Assembly: GCA_963677755.1 (NCBI GenBank)
Contig: OY782506.1
Span: 1,860,001-1,924,000 of the forward strand
Reading direction: 5' to 3'
Source: JAIOSF01 sp963677755
Lineage (GTDB): Bacteria > Campylobacterota > Campylobacteria > Campylobacterales > Arcobacteraceae
Length of the DNA: 64,000 bases
The notes under the pieces were generated by a model. It did no database searches and was not told the origin of the DNA. It worked only from the letters and a program-made list of their open reading frames with translations. Both the position numbers and the translations under genes were made by a program. This document shows positions 34,649 to 43,198 of the stretch, in pieces (the first letter of the stretch is position 1; the number at the start of each line of letters is the position of its first letter).

Positions 34649-35629
34649 TTAAACCGGCAAAACCCTAATATTTTCATCAACTTTTTGTTTTAATGTAGAT
34701 TCAATAGCATACAATGTTCCTGTACTTCCTGAAGCACAACTTCCACAAGCTCCTAAGTATCTTATATAGATATCATAGTATGGTGTATTTTCTTTTATAT
34801 CAATTATCTCCATATCTCCACCATCCATAACTAACATTGGTCTTATATATTCATCTATTACTGCATCTACTGCTTTTATTCTTTGCACTATTGTCATTTT
34901 ATCAAATGAATTTTCACCTGTTTGTGTTGTATCTGCTGCAGCTGTAAGTTTCTCACCTGCCATTGACTCTTTCACTTCTGCTAAAATATCTACAAGGTAA
35001 ACATCTTTTGGTTCATGTCCACCTGGTCTTATACATGATTTACAATAGCTACCTGCTGTTGTTTTTTCTATTATCTCTTCTACTGTTTGAAGATTATATT
35101 CTCTAATTGCATCAACAATATCTTTTCTTGTTTTTCTAGCACATTCACAAACGATATCTTGATTTTCAATATCAGAACGCTCTACACCTTTATATTGTGC
35201 TGCTGCTTCAAGAATAACATCGTATGCCATAACACTACAATGCATCTTTTGAGGTGGAACAGCTGGAGTATTTGGTTCATCTCTTAAAAATGCTTCCACT
35301 TCTGTATTTGTAATATGGATAGCATCATCTACTTTTTTCCCAATACACAGTTCTGCCATAGCATCACTTGAAGCAATAGCTGTACCACAACCAAAGCTTC
35401 TAAATTTACTATCTATAATAGTATCTGTTGATTCATCTACAAGCCAGTAAAGTCTAACTGCATCACCACAAGACTCAGCACCAAAGTCTGCAACAATTAG
35501 TTTTGCATTTGCTTTATCTGCATCTTCTTGAGTAAACTCACCCAATGCTCTTGGGTTATTCATTCTATCTTGTACTTTTTTACTATATTGTTCCCAAACA
35601 TTTCCTGTTACTAATTCATCTCTTGCCAT
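34649..35629 (-). CDS. nifU: Fe-S cluster scaffold protein NifU
   Basis: A 326-residue three-domain NifU: an N-terminal IscU-like domain (cysteines in GAESCGDA, SFGCGTA and KMHCSVMAYD), a central [2Fe-2S] domain with CECARKTRKD and YCKSCIRPGGH, and a C-terminal Nfu domain with GGDMEIID and LGACGSCASGSTGT. It assembles Fe-S clusters with NifS and delivers them to apo-proteins; Campylobacterota use this pair as their main system. The nearby nifS is 163 bases upstream on the same strand, with a hairpin element between them. Confidence 0.96.
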   Translation of the reverse strand: MARDELVTGNVWEQYSKKVQDRMNNPRALGEFTQEDADKANAKLIVADFGAESCGDAVRLYWLVDESTDTIIDSKFRSFGCGTAIASSDAMAELCIGKKVDDAIHITNTEVEAFLRDEPNTPAVPPQKMHCSVMAYDVILEAAAQYKGVERSDIENQDIVCECARKTRKDIVDAIREYNLQTVEEIIEKTTAGSYCKSCIRPGGHEPKDVYLVDILAEVKESMAGEKLTAAADTTQTGENSFDKMTIVQRIKAVDAVIDEYIRPMLVMDGGDMEIIDIKENTPYYDIYIRYLGACGSCASGSTGTLYAIESTLKQKVDENIRVLPV

Positions 35630-35707
35630 ATTATTTCCTTTGTATTATTTCTTTTTAATTAATTTTTCTTAAATTTACCTACCCATTTGCATGAGTAGGA
35701 GATTGTA

Positions 35708-35785
35708 AACTTCAAGATTGTGCAACAAACTTTGAAGATGTACGATAGTACCTCAAAAAGTTTAGAGTGCAATATTGAAGAATTA
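35708..35785. repeat. Intergenic hairpin element, copy A
   Basis: A 78-nt imperfect dyad. The centre GTAC-GATA-GTAC (35740-35751) is flanked by AAACTTT (35727-35733) and AAAGTTT (35757-35763), and by outer TTCAA (35711-35715) and TTGAA (35775-35779). The layout matches copy B at 47779. It lies between nifS and nifU. Confidence 0.55.
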
Positions 35786-35792
35786 AAATCTT

Positions 35793-36986
35793 CTAATCGT
35801 GTAAATGAACTGAGAATGCTTCTTGTTTTGCATACGTCATAGATATATCTCTAATTCTTGCTACAGCAATTTTTACTTGTTCAATAACATAATCAATTTC
35901 AGCTTCTGTTGTAAATTTACTTAGTGCAAACATAACTGTTGCATTTGCTATTTCAACTTTTTCACCTAAGGCTTCAACAACTGCACTTGATTCTAAATCT
36001 TCACTTGAACAACTTGAACCTGTAGAGATATAGATACCTTTTTCATTCATATCCCAAAGCATCGCTTCACCTTCAACACCTCTAAAAGATATTGCAACAA
36101 GGTTTTTCAATCTTTTTACTCTTGGCACATATGATTTTGTATCTGGTATTTTAAGAAGTTCATCTTCAAGTTTATTTCTTAATTTCTGTGTTGTATGATC
36201 TAAGAAAGAGAGATTGATATTTGACAACTCTATTGCTTTTGCCATAGCAGCAACTCCATTATTATACAAGCTCCCTGCTCTTTTTCCACCCATTACATTT
36301 TTTGCACCATGTATAAGTGTAGTAAAAGGAGCACCTGCTTTTATATAAAGAAACCCTATCCCTTTTGGTCCATGAAATTTATGAGCTGAACAGGTAAAAT
36401 AATCTACCCCTAAATCTCTTACATCTACTTTCATTTTACCAATAGCTTGAGCTCCATCACTATGAAAGAACACATTATGTTTTTTTGCTATTTCAGATAT
36501 TTTTTTAATATCTTGAATTGCACCTGTTTCATTTGAAGCTATAAGAACTGAGATAAGGCAAGTATTTGGTGTAATTGCTTTTTCTAGTTCATCTAGTTTT
36601 ACAAGTCCATTTACATCTGTTCCGATATAAGTAACTTCCATCCCCATATCTTTACAATATTTTAGGGGTGATTTTATACTTGAGTGTTCTGCTACTGTTG
36701 AGATGATATGATTTTTACTATCACCTTTTAGAAACTTATTCAAGAATGTTTTTATTACTGTATTATTCCCTTCTGTTGTTGAAGAGGTTACAATAATATC
36801 ATCTGCATCATCTGCACCAATCCCTTCATATAATGTATCATAGGCATCATTTAGTAATTTTCTTACCTCTATACCTTTATTATATATTACATTTACATTT
36901 CCAAATTTCTCTATACTATCACAGTACACCTTCTGTACTTTTGGGTCTACTTGTGTTGTTGAGTTATTATCTAAGTATACTTCCAT
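35793..36986 (-). CDS. nifS: Cysteine desulfurase NifS
   Basis: A 397-residue class V aminotransferase-fold PLP enzyme that removes sulfur from cysteine for Fe-S clusters. It begins MEVYLDNNSTTQVDP, has the Schiff-base lysine in SAHKFHGPKGIGF, and the catalytic cysteine in ISTGSSCSSEDLES. The ribosome binding site is AGGTGG. A 7-bp inverted repeat lies about 40-63 bp upstream. With nifU it forms the Fe-S assembly unit that the reductase cluster in region 1 would depend on. Confidence 0.96.
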   Translation of the reverse strand: MEVYLDNNSTTQVDPKVQKVYCDSIEKFGNVNVIYNKGIEVRKLLNDAYDTLYEGIGADDADDIIVTSSTTEGNNTVIKTFLNKFLKGDSKNHIISTVAEHSSIKSPLKYCKDMGMEVTYIGTDVNGLVKLDELEKAITPNTCLISVLIASNETGAIQDIKKISEIAKKHNVFFHSDGAQAIGKMKVDVRDLGVDYFTCSAHKFHGPKGIGFLYIKAGAPFTTLIHGAKNVMGGKRAGSLYNNGVAAMAKAIELSNINLSFLDHTTQKLRNKLEDELLKIPDTKSYVPRVKRLKNLVAISFRGVEGEAMLWDMNEKGIYISTGSSCSSEDLESSAVVEALGEKVEIANATVMFALSKFTTEAEIDYVIEQVKIAVARIRDISMTYAKQEAFSVHLHD

Positions 36987-37026
36987 TGTTTAGCCACCTA
37001 ATTATTAATTTTGTAAGTGTAACTTA

Positions 37027-37049
37027 AATAAGATAAAATTAGTCTTATT
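37027..37049. promoter_or_regulatory. Inverted repeat upstream of nifS
   Basis: AATAAGA-N9-TCTTATT lies 41-63 bp upstream of the nifS start. It could be a regulator site, but in AT-rich DNA such a repeat can arise by chance. Confidence 0.25.
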
Positions 37050-37062
37050 AGAAGAATTTAAT

Positions 37063-38985
37063 TTATTTTTTTCTATTTTTTATATCTCGTTCTAATCCCC
37101 GTCTTTCAAAACCCTCATAAGAAGGGTCTAATATTTTTTTTCTTATTTTTATATCATCTTTACCACTAAATTCTTTTTGTGTAGCATCATCAACTATTTT
37201 TTGTGCTATGACACTTGCTTGTTTTGATACAAGGTTTGTATCATCTGCTATTTTTGCATTTTCCTGTACTGATTTATCAATATAAGAAATAGTATTATTG
37301 ATTTGTGAAATTTTTTCTTGTTGTATTGATGTATCTTTTGAAACTTTATCAATTAAAGTAGTTGTCGAAGTGATATTTTCATTCAGATTTTTGTAACCTT
37401 CTATCATATCATTTGCGATTGAACTTCCAATATTAGATTCAGATGTGGCTACTTCTACTAATTTTTTAATCTCATTTGCAGCATCTGCACTTCTTGAAGC
37501 TAGATTTCTTACCTCTTGAGCTACAACTGCAAATCCTTTTCCTGCTTCACCTGCTGTTGCTGCTTCTACTGCTGCATTTAAAGAAAGTATATTAGTTTGA
37601 AATGCAATTTGATCTATTATTATTATAGCTTCAGTTATTGCTGTAACTTTTTCATTAATATTTGTTATTGATTCTACTGTTTTATTTGCTAAATCATGCC
37701 CTTGACTTGAAGAGGTTCTTACTTTATTTGCTAAGTTTTCCATCTCTTGAGAGTTTTTTGAAATATTTGCAAGGTTTTGTGTAACCTCATTTAGTGATTC
37801 TGAAGCTTCATTTAGTGAACTCGCTTCTTCTTGAGAAGCTTGTGCTAATTTGCTAATATTTGCTGATAACACTGCTGATGTTTGTTGTAGTGCTTTTCCA
37901 TTTTTAAGATTCTGACCACTTAGTTGTGTCAGTGTATTTCCTAAATAATTTACTTGTTCAAAAAGTTGTTTAATCTGTGCTATAGTATTTTCTGCTGTTT
38001 CTACTTTACAAGAATATTGATCTTGAGAGTATTTTTCCAAAACATCTAAAATTTTTGAAATATTTGTATTAAGTGAAGATATTAAATTATTTACTATATT
38101 AGTAAGATTATTAATTTCTGGATTATTTGCTTTCATATCAATTTTTATATCCAGATTCCCTAGTGAAACTTCTTGACACACTTTTGAAACTTCTTTCATT
38201 ACTGTAGCATCTTTATTTAAACCTTGAATCGTTTTTTCAATATTTTCATTAATAGAGATCACCATTTGCCCAATTTCATCTTCACTATGAACTTTAAATG
38301 GTTCTATTGTTTTTCTCTCGTTTGCTAAGAATGCAAAAAATAGTTTCAACTCTTCTTGAAGTTCTTTTAAAGGATCAGTAGCTTTTTTTGCTACAAACCA
38401 AACAACTATCAAAGTCAATAATATAATAATAATAGATAATGTCACTATAGACATGATTGTATCGTTAATAGCATCATCGGCACTATCCAAAGAAAATGTT
38501 AAGTCAATAACACCAATCACATCTCCCTCTTTTTGATTTACATGACACATCATACATTCACTTGTAGCGATCATAGGTCGTAAAACTCTTAAATAATGAG
38601 AACCATCTGTATACTCTTCACGAACTTGTTCTTTTTTACTACTGAATGTTTTTAATACCTCTTCATCAGTTGTAAACTTTGATTCAGGAGAATACATCTC
38701 TATAGTTTCTTTACTTTTTGCAACAGTAAGGTTTGTTAATCCTTTAATACTTTTTCTACTATCATCCTCTGCTTTTTGAATAACAACTGGATCACCAGTA
38801 TTCATAGCATTTCGTAATGTTAAAAATAAAGAATCTGTCAACATTGATAATGATTCTTTTGCACTCTCTTTTGATAATGTATGCATATTTTTAGTTGTAA
38901 TGTAGTTTGTAATAATATTACCCAAAGTTAAAATAATAATTATTGGTAAAATTATTTTTGTTGAAACACGAAGCTTATTTAGCAT
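37063..38985 (-). CDS. Methyl-accepting chemotaxis protein with heme-c sensor domain
   Basis: A 640-residue chemoreceptor: one transmembrane helix (about 11-28), a periplasmic sensor (about 30-175), a second helix (about 178-198), HAMP, and a cytoplasmic signalling domain with the tip hairpin (DQIAFQTNILSLNAAVEAA to about residue 510). The sensor contains CMMCH (C144, C147, H148), a covalent heme-binding site, and resembles Tll0287/DUF3365 heme domains. It may sense redox, oxygen, NO or heme-binding ligands. It is divergent from dapF and has a direct-repeat promoter at 39019-39050. Confidence 0.93.
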   Translation of the reverse strand: MLNKLRVSTKIILPIIIILTLGNIITNYITTKNMHTLSKESAKESLSMLTDSLFLTLRNAMNTGDPVVIQKAEDDSRKSIKGLTNLTVAKSKETIEMYSPESKFTTDEEVLKTFSSKKEQVREEYTDGSHYLRVLRPMIATSECMMCHVNQKEGDVIGVIDLTFSLDSADDAINDTIMSIVTLSIIIILLTLIVVWFVAKKATDPLKELQEELKLFFAFLANERKTIEPFKVHSEDEIGQMVISINENIEKTIQGLNKDATVMKEVSKVCQEVSLGNLDIKIDMKANNPEINNLTNIVNNLISSLNTNISKILDVLEKYSQDQYSCKVETAENTIAQIKQLFEQVNYLGNTLTQLSGQNLKNGKALQQTSAVLSANISKLAQASQEEASSLNEASESLNEVTQNLANISKNSQEMENLANKVRTSSSQGHDLANKTVESITNINEKVTAITEAIIIIDQIAFQTNILSLNAAVEAATAGEAGKGFAVVAQEVRNLASRSADAANEIKKLVEVATSESNIGSSIANDMIEGYKNLNENITSTTTLIDKVSKDTSIQQEKISQINNTISYIDKSVQENAKIADDTNLVSKQASVIAQKIVDDATQKEFSGKDDIKIRKKILDPSYEGFERRGLERDIKNRKK

Positions 38986-39018
38986 AATGACCCTCTATTT
39001 AGTATGATTTATTTAGTT

Positions 39019-39050
39019 ATTATACTGAAAAGAGACTTTAAAGAGACTTT
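39019..39050 (-). promoter_or_regulatory. Direct-repeat activator site and promoter of the heme chemoreceptor
   Basis: On the minus strand AAAGTCTCT occurs twice (39042-39050 and 39031-39039) with an 11-bp period; TTTCAG and a perfect TATAAT (39019-39024) follow 6 nt later. The geometry is the same as in the TonB-locus elements although the sequence differs. It suits an OmpR-family response regulator. Confidence 0.6.
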
Positions 39051-39105
39051 TAAAAAGCAGTTATAAATTTATATATGATATAATAATACTATAAAATTAT
39101 TTAGG

Positions 39106-39840
39106 ATGGGTATGACAGTTTCAAGATATGATGCAAGTGGAAATACTTTTGTAATATTTCACACAAATGAAAAAAAAGACTATAGTCAACTTGCAGTACA
39201 ATTATGCAAACAAGAAAATACAGATGGAATGATAGTTGTAGTCCCACACTTAGTATATGATTTTGAATGGCTTTTTTATAATAGTGATGGAAGTACTGCT
39301 TCAATGTGTGGAAATGGAACAAGAGCTGTTGCACATTATGCTTATACAAACCAATTATGTGGTACATATCTGAAGTTTTTAACAGGAGCAGGAGAGATTA
39401 CTTGTGAAGTAAATGGAGATATTGTTAAAACAACTATGCCAAAACCAAAATTTATCAAAGAAGACTTTGAAGAGGAAGGTTTAAGATGGTTTCTTCTAGA
39501 TACAGGTGTTCCCCATTTAGTTACAATTACAGATAATTTAGAACTATTCAACATCGAACTTTGTCGAAAAATGAGAAATAAACACAACGCAAATGTAAAT
39601 TTTGCTCAAATAGATGCTGATTCTTTAAAAGTACGCACTTATGAAAGAGGAGTTGAAGATGAAACTCTTGCTTGTGGAACGGGTATGACAGCAGCATTCT
39701 TAGTAGCACATAAATTAAATCTAGTACCAAATAATATTCATGTATACCCTAAAAGCGGTGAACAATTAACTTTATCAAAAGATACTGATAACTTATACTT
39801 TCAAGGTAAAGTTACAAACGAGTATGTAAAGAATATCTAA
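39106..39840 (+). CDS. dapF: Diaminopimelate epimerase
   Basis: A 244-residue enzyme that converts LL- to meso-diaminopimelate for peptidoglycan and lysine. The two catalytic cysteines are in SMCGNGTRAVAHYA and LACGTGMTAAFL. The ATG at 39106 is immediately next to TAGG; the ATG at 39112 is better spaced from AGGA and may be the true start. A cell-wall hydrolase and lpxB follow closely, so this is an envelope operon. Confidence 0.94.
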   Translation: MGMTVSRYDASGNTFVIFHTNEKKDYSQLAVQLCKQENTDGMIVVVPHLVYDFEWLFYNSDGSTASMCGNGTRAVAHYAYTNQLCGTYLKFLTGAGEITCEVNGDIVKTTMPKPKFIKEDFEEEGLRWFLLDTGVPHLVTITDNLELFNIELCRKMRNKHNANVNFAQIDADSLKVRTYERGVEDETLACGTGMTAAFLVAHKLNLVPNNIHVYPKSGEQLTLSKDTDNLYFQGKVTNEYVKNI

Positions 39841-39841
39841 A

Positions 39842-40618
39842 ATGTCCAAATTTTCATTTTTTTTAATTATAACTACTATTTTTTTATTCACTGGATGTAA
39901 TCAAGAAGAAAAGGTAAAAGTTGTAAAAAAAAGTTTCTTTACAACAAAGATAGGTACTATTGAAAATCAGAAACTTGTCACAAAATTACCAGAAGTGAAA
40001 AAAGTTATCATCGCAAAGAAAAAAAAGAAAAAAACAAATTCTGCTGTAGAACAAAAAAAACAACGCTTCAAAGATATTTTAGTACCAATTATAACTGAGG
40101 TTTATACTACATTACAAAGGCAATACAGTAATGTAAAAAGAGATATAGAACTAGGGAAAAATGAAGAATTTATTGAAAAATTAAAAATTGAATATAAAGC
40201 AAAAACCAATGAAGAACTTCTTCATGCTCTAAAACCTCACCCAGTTAGTATAACACTTGCTCAAGCAGCCATTGAAAGTGCATGGCTTACATCTCGTTTT
40301 ACAATTAAAGCAAACAATATCTTTGGGGTTTGGTCTTTTAATCCCAAAGAACCTAGAATTGAAGCAAATTCCACAAGAGGTGAAACAAAAATATTTCTAA
40401 AAAAATACAAGACTTATAAAGCTGCCGTCGCTGACTATTATAAAAACCTTGCCAGAAACTGGGCATATGTTAAATTTAGAGAACAAAGAACATTTACAGA
40501 TGACCCTTACCATTTAGTGCAGTTTTTAGGCTCTTATTCTGAAAAAAAAGAACGCTATACCAAGCTACTTGCTAAAATGATAGAGTATAATAAATTCTAC
40601 GAATATGATATAAAGTGA
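39842..40618 (+). CDS. Bax-like glucosaminidase lipoprotein
   Basis: A 258-residue lipoprotein with lipobox LFTGC (cysteine at residue 19), a Lys-rich linker (VIIAKKKKKKTN), and a glucosaminidase domain (about 125-255) with SITLAQAAIESAWLTSRF holding the catalytic glutamate and NNIFGVWSFNP. It would cleave peptidoglycan between GlcNAc and MurNAc in the periplasm, consistent with the dapF neighbour one base upstream. Confidence 0.88.
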   Translation: MSKFSFFLIITTIFLFTGCNQEEKVKVVKKSFFTTKIGTIENQKLVTKLPEVKKVIIAKKKKKKTNSAVEQKKQRFKDILVPIITEVYTTLQRQYSNVKRDIELGKNEEFIEKLKIEYKAKTNEELLHALKPHPVSITLAQAAIESAWLTSRFTIKANNIFGVWSFNPKEPRIEANSTRGETKIFLKKYKTYKAAVADYYKNLARNWAYVKFREQRTFTDDPYHLVQFLGSYSEKKERYTKLLAKMIEYNKFYEYDIK

Positions 40619-40622
40619 AAAT

Positions 40623-41663
40623 ATGAAAATACTAGTTTGTGCCCTTGAAACATCTTCAAACATACATCTAAGAGCTCTTAAAAAAGAGCTGAATGATGAT
40701 GTTGAACTTATTGGAATTTTTGATAAAAAAATAGGTGATCCAAACTATGATGTAAGTGATATGGCAGTTATGGGATTTATTGATGCGTTTAAAAAGCTCC
40801 CATTCTTTCTAAAACTCAACAATGAGATGGTAAAACTTGCCCAAAATGTAGATAAAGTTTTATTAATGGACTCATCTGGTTTCAATCTTCCACTTGCTAA
40901 AAAAATCAAAAAAAAATATCCTCACAAAGAGATTATATATTATATTCTCCCTCAAGCTTGGGCTTGGAAGAAAAAAAGAATTCCTAAAATAGAACAATAC
41001 TGTGATACCTTATGTTCAATTCTCCCCTTTGAAAGTGACTATTACAATAAAAAAGAGATGATACACTATGTTGGGCATCCTCTTTTAGATGAGATTAACT
41101 ATTTTAAAGATGAGATTTCACATACTAATAAAGTAGCTTTCATGCCAGGAAGCAGGCGTGGTGAAATTACAAAACTAATGCCAATATACAAAGAGATAAT
41201 TACACAAATAAAAGAGGAACCTGTTTTAATAATACCTCCACATTTTAGTGATGAGTACATTAAAGAAGTATATGGAGAGATCTCTGAATTTACAATTTCA
41301 AAAGATACACATAAAACTTTAGAAGAGGTAGATTTTGCTTTTATTTGTAGTGGTACAGCTACACTTGAAGCAGCACTTATAGGTACACCTTTTGTTTTAA
41401 ACTATATTGCTAAAAAATTAGATTATTTTATAGGAAATAATCTAGTAAAAATTAACTTTATAGGACTAGCAAATATCTTTTTTGAAAAAATGGGGAAAGA
41501 ACCAATTCATAAAGAGTATGTACAAGAAAATGTTACTGTTGAAAATTTATTAAATGAATATAAAAATCTCAACAGAGAAGAGTTTCTAAAAAACTCTAAA
41601 ATTTTAAGAAAATATTTACAACATGGAAGTAGTAAAACTGTTGCTTCTTTTTTAAATAGTTAA
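40623..41663 (+). CDS. lpxB: Lipid-A-disaccharide synthase
   Basis: A 346-residue GT19 glycosyltransferase that joins UDP-2,3-diacyl-glucosamine and lipid X. Motifs are SSGFNLPLAKKIKKKYP, YYILPQAWAWKKKRIP, VGHPLLDE, FMPGSRRGEITKLMP and ICSGTATLEAALIGTPFVLNY. It ends the dapF-glucosaminidase-lpxB run and converges on gdhA. Confidence 0.96.
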   Translation: MKILVCALETSSNIHLRALKKELNDDVELIGIFDKKIGDPNYDVSDMAVMGFIDAFKKLPFFLKLNNEMVKLAQNVDKVLLMDSSGFNLPLAKKIKKKYPHKEIIYYILPQAWAWKKKRIPKIEQYCDTLCSILPFESDYYNKKEMIHYVGHPLLDEINYFKDEISHTNKVAFMPGSRRGEITKLMPIYKEIITQIKEEPVLIIPPHFSDEYIKEVYGEISEFTISKDTHKTLEEVDFAFICSGTATLEAALIGTPFVLNYIAKKLDYFIGNNLVKINFIGLANIFFEKMGKEPIHKEYVQENVTVENLLNEYKNLNREEFLKNSKILRKYLQHGSSKTVASFLNS

Positions 41664-41664
41664 A

Positions 41665-41692
41665 TAAAAAGAGAGGATTAAATCCCCTCTGC
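41665..41692 (-). terminator. Terminator overlapping the gdhA stop
   Basis: On the minus strand AGAGGGGAT and ATCCTCTCT pair (one mismatch) around the stop codon and are followed by TTTTTATTT. It probably works for gdhA and possibly for lpxB in the other direction. Confidence 0.65.
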
Positions 41693-43033
41693 TATCATTG
41701 CATCTGCAACTCTTTTAAATCCTGCGATATTCGCTCCATCTATATAGTTTCCTTCAACTCCATAATCTTTTGCTGTAAGATGTACTCTTTTACAAATACT
41801 TCTCATTGTTTGTTCAAGTGTTGAATCTACTTTTTCATAAGACCACTTTGTCATTGAAGCATTTTGTGCCATCTCAAACTCACTTACTGCAACACCACCA
41901 GCATTTGCAGCTTTTGCTGGTGCAAATAAAATATCATTTTTCTTAAATACTTCTATAGCTTCAGGAGTTGATGGCATATTGGCACCTTCAGTTACTGATA
42001 TACAGCCATTTTCAACTAAAGTTTTTGCATCCATCGCTGTTAGTTCATTTTGTGTTGCACAAGGAAATGCACACTCACATGGTATCTGCCAAACTTCATG
42101 ACCCCCATCTGGATAATCTTCAACTTTTGTATAAATAGCATCTGAGTGATTCACACAATACTCTTCTAATGAAGCTCGTCTTTGAAGTTTAATCTCTTTT
42201 AATGATTCAAGATCAATTCCTCTAGAATCATAAATAGTTCCTCTACTATCACTACAAGTAACAGGCTTTGCACCTAACTTATAAAGTTTTTCAATTGTAT
42301 GAATTGCTACATTTCCTGCACCACTTACAACACAAATTCTCCCCTCAAAGCCATCTTTCCCTGCAAATTTCAACATCTCATCTGTGAAATAAACGCAGCC
42401 ATATCCTGTAGCTTCTGGTCGCATTAAACTCCCACCAAACATAAATGGCTTTCCAGTTAATACCCCTTCATAAGAGGAAGTGATTTTTTTATATTCTCCG
42501 AATAAATATCCAATCTCTCGTCCTCCAACTCCGATATCACCAGCTGGTACATCAATTCTAGGACCTATATGCTTATGAAGTTCTGTCATAAAAGCACTAC
42601 AAAATTTCATCATCTCAAAATCTGATTTTCCTTTTGGATTAAAATCACTTCCACCTTTGGCACCACCAATAGGAAGCCCTGTTAAAGAATTTTTGAAAAT
42701 TTGTTCAAATCCTAAAAATTTTAATATTCCACTATTTACACTTGGGTGAAATCTTAATCCACCTTTATATGGTCCTAATGCATTGTTAAACTGGACTCGA
42801 TATCCATTATTTACTTGGATATTTTGGTTATCATCCATCCAAACAACTTTAAACTTAAACTCTCTATCTGGAGTTGTTAATCTATCTAATATTGCGTGTC
42901 TTTTATATTTAGGATCACTCTCTAATACTGGTGTTAAACTTTCTAATACCTCCTCTACCGCTTGAAAAAAAGTCTCATCTGTTTGACAACTTGTTTTCCT
43001 TATTCTTTCGATGGTTTCATCTGAAATATTCAT
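41678..43033 (-). CDS. gdhA: NADP-type glutamate dehydrogenase
   Basis: A 451-residue hexameric-type GDH that makes glutamate from 2-oxoglutarate and ammonia. Motifs are YKGGLRFHPSVN, LPIGGAKGGSDFNPKGKSD with the catalytic lysines, PAGDIGVGGREIGYL and VVSGAGNVAIHTIEKL. It is alone on the minus strand, divergent from the helicase gene. Confidence 0.97.
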   Translation of the reverse strand: MNISDETIERIRKTSCQTDETFFQAVEEVLESLTPVLESDPKYKRHAILDRLTTPDREFKFKVVWMDDNQNIQVNNGYRVQFNNALGPYKGGLRFHPSVNSGILKFLGFEQIFKNSLTGLPIGGAKGGSDFNPKGKSDFEMMKFCSAFMTELHKHIGPRIDVPAGDIGVGGREIGYLFGEYKKITSSYEGVLTGKPFMFGGSLMRPEATGYGCVYFTDEMLKFAGKDGFEGRICVVSGAGNVAIHTIEKLYKLGAKPVTCSDSRGTIYDSRGIDLESLKEIKLQRRASLEEYCVNHSDAIYTKVEDYPDGGHEVWQIPCECAFPCATQNELTAMDAKTLVENGCISVTEGANMPSTPEAIEVFKKNDILFAPAKAANAGGVAVSEFEMAQNASMTKWSYEKVDSTLEQTMRSICKRVHLTAKDYGVEGNYIDGANIAGFKRVADAMIAEGI

Positions 43034-43198
43034 GCAATTACCTTTATCAATTTTAATACACTCTTCCCAAATTAAAGTGTTATATATATTATACTATCTT
43101 AAATTGATTTATATATACATTATGATACAATCCCAAAATTAATTTCAAATCAGATATTAATTTTTTTAGCCTAAACTTTAGAGGAAACTTTCTATTCA

